Part shown: positions 16,659-25,935 of the stretch, piece by piece | Position numbering within the stretch: the stretch's first letter is position 1 | Layout: every line of letters begins with the position of its first letter | NCBI RefSeq assembly: GCF_000374645.1 | Contig: NZ_KB894812.1 | Location: forward strand, 59,578 to 123,577 | Source of the DNA: Arhodomonas aquaeolei DSM 8974 | Lineage (GTDB): Bacteria; Pseudomonadota; Gammaproteobacteria; Nitrococcales; Nitrococcaceae | Direction: 5' to 3' | Length of the DNA: 64,000 bases | Notes under the pieces: model-generated | Told to the model about the DNA's origin: nothing | The model's input: the letters and a program-made list of their open reading frames with translations, nothing else | The model's database searches: none | Program-made: the position numbers and the translations under genes

Positions 16659-18314
16659 ATGGCCACCGAACGCTACGACTACGTCATTATCGGCGCGGGT
16701 TCCGCGGGGGCGGTGCTCGCCAACCGCCTCACCGAGGACCCCGCCACCTCGGTGCTGCTCATCGAGGCGGGTCCCATGGACCACAGCCTGTTCATCCAGA
16801 TGCCCTCGGCGTTCGCGCACCCCCTCGCCAACGACCGCTACAACTGGTACTACCACACCGAGCCGGACCCCTGGATGGACAACCGCGCCATGTACTGCCC
16901 CCGCGGGCGTGTGCTCGGTGGCTCCTCGTCCATCAACGGTATGGCCTACGTGCGCGGCAACGCCGGCGACTACGAGGGCTGGGCCGAGGACTTCGACCTC
17001 CCCGGCTGGCGCTACCGCCACGCCCTCGCCTACTTCAAGAAGGCCGAGGACTTCGATCAGGGCGCCAACGCCTACCACGGCAGCGGCGGTCCCCTGCACG
17101 TCACCACCGGCAGCATGGAGAACCCGCTGTACGGCGCGTTCGTCGACGCGGGCGTGGCCGCGGGCTATGCCCACAACCCGGACACCAACGGCTACGCCCA
17201 GGAGGGGCTGGGGCCGATGTTCATGACCACCCGGGACGGGCGGCGCTGGTCCACCGCCAACGCCTACCTCCGCCCGGTCATGAACCGCGACAACCTCACC
17301 ATCCACATCAACTGCCTCACCGAGCGGCTGCACATCACCGACGGCCGCGCCGTGGGCGTCGAGGTCTACCACCGCGGCGAGCGCCGCACCATCGAGGCGG
17401 ACCGCGAGGTGCTGCTGTGCGCCGGCGCCATCAACAGCCCGCAGCTGCTCATGCTCTCCGGCATCGGCCCGGCGGAGCAGCTGCGCGAGCACGGCATCGA
17501 GGTGCGCCAGCACCTGCCCGGGGTGGGCGGGAACCTCCAGGATCACCTGGAGGTGTACGTGCAGTATGCCTGCACCCGCCCGATCACCCTCTACAGCGCC
17601 CTCAAGCCCTGGAATCAGGCGCTGATCGGGCTGGAGTGGCTGACCCGCCACACCGGTCTCGGCGCCACAAACCACTTCGAGTCCGGCGGCTTCATCCGCA
17701 GCGAGGCCGGGGTGAAGTACCCCAACCTCCAGTACCACTTCCTGCCCATGGCCATCAGCTACGACGGCAGCGCCACCGCGGACAGCCACGGCTTCCAGGC
17801 CCACGTCGGCCCCATGCGCCCCGAGAGCCGCGGCAGCGTGCGCCTGGCGAGCGCCGACCCGCGCGAGGCACCGCGTATCCGGTTCAACTACATGGCCACG
17901 GAGCGCGACCGCCGCGAGATGCGCGACGGCATCCGCCTGACCCGAGAGATCATGGCCCAGTCACCGCTCCAGCCCTACCGCGGCCGCGAGCTCGGCCCCG
18001 GCGACGACGTGCACACCGACGCGGAGATCGACGCATGGGTGCGCCAGAACGGCGAGAGCGCGTATCACCCGAGCGGCACCTGCCGCATGGGCCATGACGA
18101 CGACGCCGTGGTGGACGGCGACGGCCGCGTCCACGGCATCGACGGCCTGCGCGTGATCGACGCCTCGATCATGCCGCGCATCGTCAGCGGCAACCTCAAC
18201 GCGCCGACCATCATGATCGCCGAGCGCCTGGCGGATGCGGTGCGCGGGCGCGAGCCGCTGGCGGACGACCAGCCCTGGCACGTGCCGGAGAACTGGCAAG
18301 AGAACCAGCGCTGA
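16659..18314 (+). CDS. betA: Choline dehydrogenase BetA
   Basis: A 551-residue GMC oxidoreductase of the choline dehydrogenase branch; it oxidises choline to betaine aldehyde using FAD and the respiratory chain. Visible: the FAD-binding IIGAGSAGAVLANRL motif at residue 10, the GMC signature around RGRVLGGSSSINGM, a second signature GAINSPQLLMLSGIGP, and the C-terminal catalytic His in SAYHPSGTCRMG with Asn in VSGNLNAPTIMIAE. Third gene of the bet operon. Confidence 0.95.
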   Translation: MATERYDYVIIGAGSAGAVLANRLTEDPATSVLLIEAGPMDHSLFIQMPSAFAHPLANDRYNWYYHTEPDPWMDNRAMYCPRGRVLGGSSSINGMAYVRGNAGDYEGWAEDFDLPGWRYRHALAYFKKAEDFDQGANAYHGSGGPLHVTTGSMENPLYGAFVDAGVAAGYAHNPDTNGYAQEGLGPMFMTTRDGRRWSTANAYLRPVMNRDNLTIHINCLTERLHITDGRAVGVEVYHRGERRTIEADREVLLCAGAINSPQLLMLSGIGPAEQLREHGIEVRQHLPGVGGNLQDHLEVYVQYACTRPITLYSALKPWNQALIGLEWLTRHTGLGATNHFESGGFIRSEAGVKYPNLQYHFLPMAISYDGSATADSHGFQAHVGPMRPESRGSVRLASADPREAPRIRFNYMATERDRREMRDGIRLTREIMAQSPLQPYRGRELGPGDDVHTDAEIDAWVRQNGESAYHPSGTCRMGHDDDAVVDGDGRVHGIDGLRVIDASIMPRIVSGNLNAPTIMIAERLADAVRGREPLADDQPWHVPENWQENQR

Positions 18315-18379
18315 GGCCGCGCGGATGGCCGTCCCCGTGCCGGGGGCGGTATCCTCCGGGGAAAAGGACAGCACGGGCA

Positions 18380-18398
18380 CGGTCCGGTTGACGGACCG
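18380..18398 (+). terminator. Possible hairpin terminator after betA
   Basis: CGGTCCG-GTTGA-CGGACCG, a perfect seven-base-pair stem 65 bases after the betA stop and 27 before the next start. There is no T run, so it may be only a pause or Rho-assisted end. Confidence 0.3.
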
Positions 18399-18424
18399 CG
18401 CCGATCCCGGAGGACCGACAGGGC

Positions 18425-19924
18425 ATGCTGGAGACCGCCGAGCTCGGGCGGCGGGTCGACCGCCGCACCTACCACGCGGAACTCGACCCGCTGCGCCGTG
18501 AGCTGCTGGAGCTGCAGTGGCGGCTGCGGCACGCCGACTTCCCGCTGGTGCTGATCTTTGAGGGCGTGGACAACGCCGCCAAGGGTGAGCTGGTCAACAC
18601 CCTCAGCGACTGGCTCGACACCCGGGCAGTCGATTTCGTCGCCTTCGGCCCCAAGACCGACGAGGAACGCGGCCGCCCGCGCTTCTGGCGCTACTGGCGG
18701 GCGCTGCCCGGGCGCGGGCGCACGGCGGTGTTCCACAGCTCCTGGTACACTGGCACGCTGATCGAGCGCACCCTCAACGAGCTGCCCGACGCCGACTTCG
18801 ATCATCACATGCGCCGCATCGGCCGCTTCGAGACCCTGCTCACCCGCGAGGGTGCACTGGTGCTGAAGTTCTGGCTGCACATGTCGGCAGCCCGCCAGAA
18901 GGCCTACTTCCGGGAGCTCGCCAGGCGCCGGGACGGCCGCTGGCTGACCTCGCCGCTGGACCGGCGGCTCAACCGCCACCACGACCATCTCTGCCAGGCC
19001 GCCGAGCGCGCCATCCGGCTGACCGACCACGCGCGCTCGCCGTGGGCCGTGATCGAGGCCGAGGACCGGCGCTACCGCAACCTCGCCGTCGGCCGCCACA
19101 TCCGCGATGCCCTCGCCGCCCGGCTGGATACGCCGCCGCCGGCGGCACCGGCACCCGCCGCCCCGGAAACGGCCACCGCCGCCGCGGACGAGGACACGGT
19201 GCTCGACTACCTCGACCCCGGCCACCACCACCTGGACAAGGCCACCTACAAACAGCGCAAGCGCGAGCTCACCCAGCAGCTCGCCGCCCTCACCTGGCGG
19301 GCCCATCACGAGGGGGTCTCCGTGGTGCTGGTCTTCGAGGGCTGGGACGCCGCGGGCAAGGGCGGCACCATCCGGCGGCTGCTCCGCGGCATCGACGTCC
19401 GCCTCGCCCGGGTCATCGAGATCGCCGCCCCCACCGACGAGGAACTCGACCACCCCTACCTGTGGCGCTTCTGGCGCCACCTGCCGCGGGACGGGTTCGT
19501 CACCCTCTACGACCGCAGCTGGTACGGCCGGGTCCTGGTCGAGCGCGTGGAGAACCTGACCCCGCGGGAGCGCTGGCGCGAGGCCTACCCGGAGATCAAC
19601 GAGTTCGAGGACCAGCTCGTCGAGCACGGCAGCCTGGTCATGAAGTTCTGGCTGCACATCGACGCCGACGAGCAGCTCCGGCGTTTCGAGGCCCGGGCCA
19701 ACACGCCGCACAAGCACTACAAGCTGACCGACGAGGACTGGCGTAATCGCGAGCGCCGCCCGGCGTACGAGCGCGCCGTCCACGAGATGGTCGCGCATAC
19801 CTCCACCGCCGCGGCCCCCTGGCAGCTCATCCCCGCCAACGACAAGCGCTACGCCCGCGTCGAGGTCATGCAGCGGCTGGTGGATGCGCTGCACGCCCGC
19901 CTCGGCGGAGAGGGGCACAAATGA
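18425..19924 (+). CDS. pap: Polyphosphate:AMP phosphotransferase (two-domain PPK2)
   Basis: A 499-residue protein of two PPK2 domains joined by an Ala/Pro linker (about residues 236-255). The C-terminal domain has an intact Walker A (FEGWDAAGKGGT) and the DRSWYGRVLVERVE lid/Walker B region. The N-terminal domain has FEGVDNAAKGEL, where the usual glycine before lysine is alanine, and HSSWYTGTLIER. This is the class II PPK2 layout that makes ADP from AMP and polyphosphate, with catalysis expected mainly in the C-terminal half. It overlaps the DUF4010 gene by four bases. Confidence 0.9.
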   Translation: MLETAELGRRVDRRTYHAELDPLRRELLELQWRLRHADFPLVLIFEGVDNAAKGELVNTLSDWLDTRAVDFVAFGPKTDEERGRPRFWRYWRALPGRGRTAVFHSSWYTGTLIERTLNELPDADFDHHMRRIGRFETLLTREGALVLKFWLHMSAARQKAYFRELARRRDGRWLTSPLDRRLNRHHDHLCQAAERAIRLTDHARSPWAVIEAEDRRYRNLAVGRHIRDALAARLDTPPPAAPAPAAPETATAAADEDTVLDYLDPGHHHLDKATYKQRKRELTQQLAALTWRAHHEGVSVVLVFEGWDAAGKGGTIRRLLRGIDVRLARVIEIAAPTDEELDHPYLWRFWRHLPRDGFVTLYDRSWYGRVLVERVENLTPRERWREAYPEINEFEDQLVEHGSLVMKFWLHIDADEQLRRFEARANTPHKHYKLTDEDWRNRERRPAYERAVHEMVAHTSTAAAPWQLIPANDKRYARVEVMQRLVDALHARLGGEGHK

Positions 19925-21204
19925 GCCTGTGGCAGCAGTTCACCGACGGCCAGAGCACCCTCGCGGGGCTGCTCCTGGCGGCCCTGCTCGGCGCGCTGAT
20001 CGGCCTGCAGCGGGGCTGGCAGGGCCGCGAACTCGCCCCGGGCAAGCGTATCGCCGGCTTTCGCACCTACACCCTGGTGGGTCTGCTCGGCGGCTTCGCC
20101 GTGGTACTCGCCGACCCGCTCGGCCCCTGGCCCGGGGTGGCGCTGCTCGCCGCGGTGATGGCCGCCGCGCTGGTGGCCTTCCGCCTGCAGGTCCGGCACA
20201 CCGAGGACTACAGCATCACCGGCCTGGTCGGCCTGATGCTCACCTTCTGCTTCGGCGCCCTGGCGGTCGCCGGCGAACCGGTGGCCGCCGCGGCCTCGGC
20301 GGTGGTCACCGCCTTCCTGCTCGACAACAAGCAGTCCATCCACGACCTCCTCCGCCACCTGGAGGCCCGCGAACTCGACGCCGCGCTCAAGCTGCTGCTG
20401 ATCTCGGTGGTGATGCTGCCGCTGCTGCCCAACCACGGCTACGGCCCCGGCGGCGCGATCAACCCCTATGCGGTATGGTGGATGGTGGTGCTGATCGCGA
20501 GCATCTCCTTCGTCGGCTACTTCGCGATGCGCATCGGCGGCCCGGAACGGGGGACACTGTTCACCAGCCTGTTCGCCGGGCTGTCCTCCTCCACCGCGCT
20601 GACCCTGCACTTCTCGCGGCTGTCCCGGGACAACGCCGCACTCTCTCCCATGCTCGCCGCCGGCATTCTCATCGCCTGCGGCACCATGTTCCCGCGTATC
20701 CTGGTCATCTGCCTGGCGCTCAACCCGGCCCTGCTGCCCGCGCTGACCCCGCCGGTGCTGGTGATGATGGCCGCGCTCTACATCCCCGCGCTGGTGATCT
20801 GGCGCCGATACCACGGCCGCCGGGTGGAGGCACCACCAGTGCGCCAGAATCCGCTGGATCTGAAGACCGCGCTGTCCTTCGGCGCGCTGCTGCTGGTGAT
20901 CCTGCTGCTCGGCGAATGGCTCGAGGAGGCGCTGGGCAGCGCCGGCATCTACCTGCTCGCCGCGAGCTCCGGCATCACCGACGTGGATGCCATCACCCTG
21001 TCGCTCACACGCATGGCGGAGAAGGGGCTCGCCACCCCCGTGGCGGTGGTGGGCATCGTCATCGCGGCCAGCGTCAACAGCGCGGTCAAGGCGGGTATGG
21101 CGGCAAGCATCGGCACCCGCGCGGTCGGCTGGCGTGTCGGCGCCGCCATGGGCGCGGCACTGGTGCTCGGCCTCGCCACCGCCGGCGCGCTGGCCCTCGC
21201 CTGA
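19921..21204 (+). CDS. MgtC/SapB plus DUF4010 membrane protein
   Basis: A 427-residue polytopic membrane protein. The N-terminal part resembles MgtC/SapB (GLLLAALLGALIGLQRGWQG, then RIAGFRTYTLVGLLGG); the rest matches DUF4010 with about nine more helices and the conserved FAGLSSSTALTL and SSGITDVDAI segments. The transport role is unknown; MgtC-like proteins are linked to Mg2+ and phosphate homeostasis. The ATGA overlap with the polyphosphate:AMP phosphotransferase suggests a joint role in phosphate or nucleotide balance. Confidence 0.85.
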   Translation: MSLWQQFTDGQSTLAGLLLAALLGALIGLQRGWQGRELAPGKRIAGFRTYTLVGLLGGFAVVLADPLGPWPGVALLAAVMAAALVAFRLQVRHTEDYSITGLVGLMLTFCFGALAVAGEPVAAAASAVVTAFLLDNKQSIHDLLRHLEARELDAALKLLLISVVMLPLLPNHGYGPGGAINPYAVWWMVVLIASISFVGYFAMRIGGPERGTLFTSLFAGLSSSTALTLHFSRLSRDNAALSPMLAAGILIACGTMFPRILVICLALNPALLPALTPPVLVMMAALYIPALVIWRRYHGRRVEAPPVRQNPLDLKTALSFGALLLVILLLGEWLEEALGSAGIYLLAASSGITDVDAITLSLTRMAEKGLATPVAVVGIVIAASVNSAVKAGMAASIGTRAVGWRVGAAMGAALVLGLATAGALALA

Positions 21205-21305
21205 TCCGCGGGCCCGTCACGGCCACGCCACTGGACAGCCCCCTCGCATGCCGGCACCGTTAGCGGATCGCATGCCCGGCCGCAGCCCGGCGACAGGAGA
21301 GCGTC

Positions 21306-22415
21306 ATCGACCCGGACACCGCGTACCCCCCGGCACTGGAGACCGACACCGCCTCGCGGCGTGCGGCAGCCACCGGCGACTGGCGCATCGACACCATCGC
21401 GCCGATCGCCCGTGACCTGGAACGCCCGCGCGCCGGCGACAGCGGCTGGACACTGGAGCTCTCGGGCCTCGGCACCCTGGACACCGCCGGCGCGGTCTGC
21501 CTGGAGCGCCTGCGGCGCTCACTGGGCGGCGATACCCGCGTTACCGGCGCCAGCGCGGATCACCGCGCGCTGCTGGAACTGGTCACCGGGGAGGACAGCG
21601 AACCGCCGCCTCCGCCCCGTGAGGGGCGGCTGGCCCGGCTCGGCCGCCACGCGGTGGAACGCGGCGGCCGGGTCACCGGCTTCCTCGCCTTCACCGGCGA
21701 GCTCACCGTGGATGTCCTGCCCCGCCTGATCCGGCCCCACCGCCTGCGCTGGCGTGCGATCGTCGCCGGCATCGAGCAGGCCGGGCTGTACGCGCTGCCC
21801 ATCGTCGGCCTGCTGGCCTTCCTCATGGGCGTGGTCATGACCTACCAGGGCGGCTCGGTGCTGCGCTCCTACGGGGCGAATGTCTTTCTGGTCGACCTCA
21901 TCGGCATCACCATGCTGCGCGAGATGGGCCCACTGCTTGCCGCGATCATCGTCGCCGGACGTACCGGCTCGGCATACGCCGCGGAGATCGGCACCATGCA
22001 GATCACCGAGGAGGTCGACGCCCTGCGCACCCTCGGCATCACCCCCTACGAGATGCTGGTGCTGCCCCGGGTCGCCGCCCTGGCCGTGGCCATGCCGCTG
22101 CTGTCCGTGTGGGCGGACGCCATGGGCGTACTCGGCGGGATGATCGTGGCCAATGGCCTGTACGATGTCAGCTTCGCGACCTTCCTCGACCGCCTGCCCT
22201 ACGCGGTGCCGGTACGCATGTTCTGGGCGGGCATCGGCAAGACGCCGGTATTCGCATTGCTCATCGCCATGGTCGGCTGCTATCACGGGCTGCGGGTACG
22301 CGGCAGCGCCGAGGAGGTGGGCCGCGCGACGACCATGGCCGTGGTTCAGTCCATTTTTCTGGTGATCATCGCCGATGCCGTGTTCTCCGTCGTCTTCCAG
22401 CAGTTCGGGATCTGA
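21306..22415 (+). CDS. MlaE-family ABC permease with N-terminal STAS-like domain
   Basis: A permease of the Mla/MCE lipid transport type. The membrane part (from about residue 110) has the MlaE signature GVVMTYQGG, then EMGPLLAAIIVAGRTGSAYAAEIG. The preceding ~100 residues, in the same frame, read as a STAS-like domain (WTLELSGLGTLDTAGAVCLE). No ATG, GTG or TTG exists upstream of that domain before the in-frame TAG at 21261. An AGGAGA site ends five bases before an ATC at 21306, taken here as the start (369 residues). An internal ATG at 21654 would remove the STAS part. Confidence 0.82.
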   Translation: MDPDTAYPPALETDTASRRAAATGDWRIDTIAPIARDLERPRAGDSGWTLELSGLGTLDTAGAVCLERLRRSLGGDTRVTGASADHRALLELVTGEDSEPPPPPREGRLARLGRHAVERGGRVTGFLAFTGELTVDVLPRLIRPHRLRWRAIVAGIEQAGLYALPIVGLLAFLMGVVMTYQGGSVLRSYGANVFLVDLIGITMLREMGPLLAAIIVAGRTGSAYAAEIGTMQITEEVDALRTLGITPYEMLVLPRVAALAVAMPLLSVWADAMGVLGGMIVANGLYDVSFATFLDRLPYAVPVRMFWAGIGKTPVFALLIAMVGCYHGLRVRGSAEEVGRATTMAVVQSIFLVIIADAVFSVVFQQFGI

Positions 22416-22416
22416 C

Positions 22417-23193
22417 GTGGCCGCGCCGGTCATCGAGGCCCGCGACCTGGTCACCGAGATCGGCGGCCGCCGCATCCACGACGGGCTCGACCTGCGTATC
22501 GAGCGCGGCGAGCTCATGGCCATCGCCGGCAGCAGCGGCTCGGGCAAGACCGTGCTGATCCGCGCACTGACGCTGCTGCTGCCCATCGCCGGCGGCGAGA
22601 TCCGGCTGTTCGATGCACCGGTGACGGGACTGAACCGGGCCGGCGAACGGCGCCTGCGCCGGCGCATGGCACTGATGTTCCAGCGCGGGGCGCTATTCAC
22701 CGGGATGACGGTGCTGGAAAACGTGATGATGCCGCTGGCGGAGCACACCCGCCTGCCCCTGGGGCTGCGACGGGAGATCGCGCGGGTCAAGATCCGCCTG
22801 GCCGGCCTGGAACCCGACGCGGCCCACCGCTACCCTGGCGAGCTCTCCGGCGGCATGACCAAACGCGCGGCCCTCGCCCGGGCCCTGGCGCTGGACCCGG
22901 AGCTGCTGTTCCTCGACGAGCCCACCGCCGGGCTGGATCCGGTGAGCGCCGCCGCCTTCGATTCACTGATCCGCGAGCTCCGCGACCTGCTCGGCCTCAC
23001 CGTGGTGGTGGTCACCCACGATGTGGACTCGCTGTGGGAGATCGCCGACAGTATTGCCTTCATCGGCGAGGGGCGGGTACTCGCCCGCGGCGACGCCGCC
23101 ACCCTCGCCGAGTCCGACGAGCCCGCGGTGCGGGCCTATTTCTCCGGTACGCGCATGCGCCGCGGCAGGGAACGATCATGGGAAACCGCGTGA
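22417..23193 (+). CDS. MlaF-like ABC transporter ATPase
   Basis: A 258-residue ATPase of the Mla/MCE lipid transport type: Walker A GSSGSGKT (near residue 38), Q-loop MFQRGALFTGMTVLENV, signature LSGGMTKRAALARAL, Walker B LLFLDEPTAGLDP and switch His in VVVTHD. The start is the GTG at 22417, one base after the permease stop. It energises phospholipid movement between the membranes with the neighbouring permease, MCE protein and lipoprotein. Confidence 0.9.
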   Translation: MAAPVIEARDLVTEIGGRRIHDGLDLRIERGELMAIAGSSGSGKTVLIRALTLLLPIAGGEIRLFDAPVTGLNRAGERRLRRRMALMFQRGALFTGMTVLENVMMPLAEHTRLPLGLRREIARVKIRLAGLEPDAAHRYPGELSGGMTKRAALARALALDPELLFLDEPTAGLDPVSAAAFDSLIRELRDLLGLTVVVVTHDVDSLWEIADSIAFIGEGRVLARGDAATLAESDEPAVRAYFSGTRMRRGRERSWETA

Positions 23194-24104
23194 ACTACAC
23201 CCTGGTCGGGCTGTTCGTGGTCGGGCTCACCCTGGCCACGGTGGTCCTCGGGCTGTGGCTGGCCGACTCGCTGCAGACCGGCGAGACCCGGCGGTACTCG
23301 GTCTACCTCACCGATACCGCCTCCGGGCTCGGACGCGACTCGCCGGTGACCTACCGGGGCGTGGATGTCGGTCAGGTGCACGCCCTCGACATCGATCCCG
23401 AGCACCCGGAGCGGGTGCACGCCATCATCGCCCTGCGCTCGGACCTGCCGGTGCGCGAGGGGATCGCCGCCACGCTGAAGATGCGCGGGCTCACCGGCAT
23501 CGCCTACCTCGACCTCGCCGGCGGCGATCCGGGCAACCCGCCGCTGGAGGCGGAGGCCGGGGAACGCTATCCCGTCATCCCCTATCACAAGTCCCTGCTC
23601 ATGCGCCTGGACACGGCCGTCACCCAGGGCCTGGACACCCTCGACACCCTCAGCCAGCGGGTCGGGGAACTGCTCTCCCGGGACAACCGCGAGGCCGTGG
23701 ACCGCAGCCTGGAGAACCTGGCGACGGTCTCCGAGCACCTCGCCGCCAACAGCGAGCGGCTCGACAGGATCATCGCCGACAGCGAGCGCCTGCTGGAGCG
23801 CGTCAACACCGGCGCCGAACGTATCGGCCCGGCCTTCGAGGCCGTGGAGGGCGCCGCCCACGCCATCCAGCGCACCGCCGAGTCGCTGTCACGCACCAGC
23901 GAGGAGATCGCCGAGCTCGGCAACACCGGCGAGAACGGCATGCGCCGGCTCAGCGAGACCACGCTGCCACGGGTGGATGCGCTGACCGGCGAGCTGCGCG
24001 AGCTCTCCCGGCGCATGGGCCGGCTCGTGGACAATCTCTCTGAAGACCCCCAGCAGGTCCTCTACGGCCGCCAGCGGCCCGAACCCGGCCCCGGTGAGGA
24101 GTAA
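23178..24104 (+). CDS. MCE-domain (MlaD-like) periplasmic protein
   Basis: A 308-residue protein with an N-terminal membrane anchor (YTLVGLFVVGLTLATVVLGLWL), one MCE domain (residues 40-115; GLGRDSPVTYRGVDVGQV) and a long coiled-coil-like helical tail rich in Leu/Glu/Arg/Asn. It should form the periplasmic substrate ring of the lipid transporter. It overlaps the ATPase gene by 16 bases. The tail is longer than in E. coli MlaD (183 residues), closer to PqiB/YebT-like or plastid-type forms. Confidence 0.88.
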   Translation: MGNRVNYTLVGLFVVGLTLATVVLGLWLADSLQTGETRRYSVYLTDTASGLGRDSPVTYRGVDVGQVHALDIDPEHPERVHAIIALRSDLPVREGIAATLKMRGLTGIAYLDLAGGDPGNPPLEAEAGERYPVIPYHKSLLMRLDTAVTQGLDTLDTLSQRVGELLSRDNREAVDRSLENLATVSEHLAANSERLDRIIADSERLLERVNTGAERIGPAFEAVEGAAHAIQRTAESLSRTSEEIAELGNTGENGMRRLSETTLPRVDALTGELRELSRRMGRLVDNLSEDPQQVLYGRQRPEPGPGEE

Positions 24105-24112
24105 AGCACATC

Positions 24113-24745
24113 ATGCCCGCCACCCTGCGCACCGTCGCCGCCGCCTGCCTCGCCGCCCTCATGGTCTCGGGCTGTAGCGTGGTGCAGCGCCCGCAGACGC
24201 CGCCGCCCCGGACCCTCCAGCTGGTCGAGCCCGCGATGCTGGTGCCCGCGGAATCAGGTCCCCACGGCGTGCTGCTGGTCGAGCCCGCGGAGGCCCGGGC
24301 CGGCTACCGCGACACCGGCGTGGTCTACCGGGAGAAACCGCAGACCCTCGACTACTTCGCCACCGCCCGCTGGGCGGAGCCGCCGGCGGCACTGCTTGCC
24401 GACGCCGCCACCGACGCCCTCGCCGGCGCCGGCCTGTTCCACGCCGTGGTGGCCGGCCCCGCCAGCGTGAGCGCGGACTACCGCCTGCAGCTCGAGCTGC
24501 TGTACCTGGAGCAGGACTACCGCGACGGCATGCCCGGCAGTGCCCGCCTGGGCGTGCGTGCACGCCTGCTCGAGGGGGGACGAATCCTCGCGAGCCGGCA
24601 GTTCTCCGTGACCCGGATCGCGGAGGCGGCGGGACCGGTCCCCGCCGCGGAGGCCGCGGGCCGTGCCACCCGGGAATGGCTCACCCGGCTGACCCGGTTC
24701 GTCGCCGCCGCCCTGCCCGCCGCACGGGACGACACCGGCGGCTGA
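24113..24745 (+). CDS. ABC-type transport auxiliary lipoprotein (PqiC/YmbA-like)
   Basis: A 210-residue lipoprotein with a signal peptide and lipobox LMVSGC (Cys near residue 20). The mature part contains VVYREKPQTLDYFATARWAEPPAALLADA, typical of the auxiliary lipoprotein family found beside MCE transport systems (PqiC/YmbA). It starts nine bases after the MCE gene and completes the four-gene transporter, probably at the outer membrane. Confidence 0.85.
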   Translation: MPATLRTVAAACLAALMVSGCSVVQRPQTPPPRTLQLVEPAMLVPAESGPHGVLLVEPAEARAGYRDTGVVYREKPQTLDYFATARWAEPPAALLADAATDALAGAGLFHAVVAGPASVSADYRLQLELLYLEQDYRDGMPGSARLGVRARLLEGGRILASRQFSVTRIAEAAGPVPAAEAAGRATREWLTRLTRFVAAALPAARDDTGG

Positions 24746-24780
24746 GCCGCCGCCACCGCCATCACCAGGGAGACGCCACC

Positions 24781-25935
24781 GTGTTCACGCCGCCACCGAG
24801 CAAGCTCCCGGACGTCGGGACCACCATCTTCGCCGTGATGTCCGCACGCGCCGCCGAGGCGGGCGCCATCAACCTCGCCCAGGGCTTCCCCGATTTCCCG
24901 CCCCCGCCGGGCCTGACCCATGCCATGGACGAGGCCATGCGCGACGGCCGCAACCAGTACGCGCCGCTCCACGGCCTGCCCGCCCTGCGCGAGGCAGTCG
25001 CCGAGCGTCTGGCCACCGCCCAGGGCGTGCGCCCGGACCCGGACCGGGAAATCACCGTGACCTCCGGCGCCACCGAGGCCCTGTTCGACGCGATCCAGGC
25101 GGTGGTCCGCCCCGGCGACGAGGTGGTGGTGCTCACCCCCGCCTACGACGCCTACGGTCCCGCGGTCACGCTGGCCGGCGGCCGGGTGGTGCCGGTCTCC
25201 CTGCGCCGCGACGATTTCCGGCCGGACATCGACGCGCTACGGGAGGCGATCAGCCCGCGTACCCGGCTGGTCATTCTCAACAGCCCCCACAATCCCACCG
25301 GCGCGGTCTGGCCCCGAACCGACCTGGAGGCAATCGCCGCGCTGCTGGCGGACGGCGACACCATGGTCCTGAGCGACGAGGTCTACGAGCACATCGCCTT
25401 CACCGACGAGGGCCACGTCAGCGCCCTCGGCGTACCGGGTCTCGCCGAACGGGCATTCGTGGTCTCCTCGTTCGGCAAGACCTACCACTGCACCGGCTGG
25501 AAGGTCGGCTACTGCATCGCCCCGCCGGCGCTCACCACGGAGTTCCGCAAGGTCCACCAGTTCGTGACCTTCGCCACCCATACCCCGAGCCAGGCGGCCT
25601 TCGCGGCCTACATGCAGGCGGCGCCTCACCACGCCGACGAGCTCGCGGCGTTCTACCGCGACAAGCGCGACCGGCTGCTCGGCTGGCTGGCGGACAGCCG
25701 CCTCGCCACGACTCCGGGGTCAGGCACGTATTTCCAGCTGGTCGACTACTCCGCGGTGAGCAACGAGCCGGACACGGATTTCTGCGAGCGGCTGATCCGC
25801 GACGCGGGGGTCGCGGCGATCCCGCTGTCGCCGTTCTACGCCGATCCGCCGTCGGACCTGCGCCAGGTGCGGCTGTGCTTCGCCAAGCAGGATGCCACCC
25901 TGGACATGGCCGGGGAGCGGCTATGCAGGCTCTGA
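24781..25935 (+). CDS. PLP aminotransferase (methionine/glutamine transaminase-like)
   Basis: A 384-residue fold-type I class I/II aminotransferase. INLAQGFPDFPPP near the N-terminus, NSPHNPTGAVW, the aspartate in LSDEVYEH and the PLP lysine in SSFGKTYHCTGWKVGY resemble the YbdL/kynurenine aminotransferase group. The start is a GTG with AGGGAG upstream. It overlaps an omega-amidase-like gene by 13 bases. That pairing is known from methionine salvage and glutamine transaminase systems, where the 2-oxoglutaramate product is hydrolysed by the partner. Confidence 0.87.
   Translation: MFTPPPSKLPDVGTTIFAVMSARAAEAGAINLAQGFPDFPPPPGLTHAMDEAMRDGRNQYAPLHGLPALREAVAERLATAQGVRPDPDREITVTSGATEALFDAIQAVVRPGDEVVVLTPAYDAYGPAVTLAGGRVVPVSLRRDDFRPDIDALREAISPRTRLVILNSPHNPTGAVWPRTDLEAIAALLADGDTMVLSDEVYEHIAFTDEGHVSALGVPGLAERAFVVSSFGKTYHCTGWKVGYCIAPPALTTEFRKVHQFVTFATHTPSQAAFAAYMQAAPHHADELAAFYRDKRDRLLGWLADSRLATTPGSGTYFQLVDYSAVSNEPDTDFCERLIRDAGVAAIPLSPFYADPPSDLRQVRLCFAKQDATLDMAGERLCRL

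Noticed and set aside
15078..17804. Minus-strand open frame of 908 codons across betB and betA
   Set aside because: Shadow of two unmistakable enzymes; the translation is Val/Gly/Ala/His-rich without domains.
21654..22415. Mla permease starting at the first ATG
   Set aside because: It would leave about 100 well-formed STAS-like codons upstream untranslated, and there is no good ribosome site before 21654.
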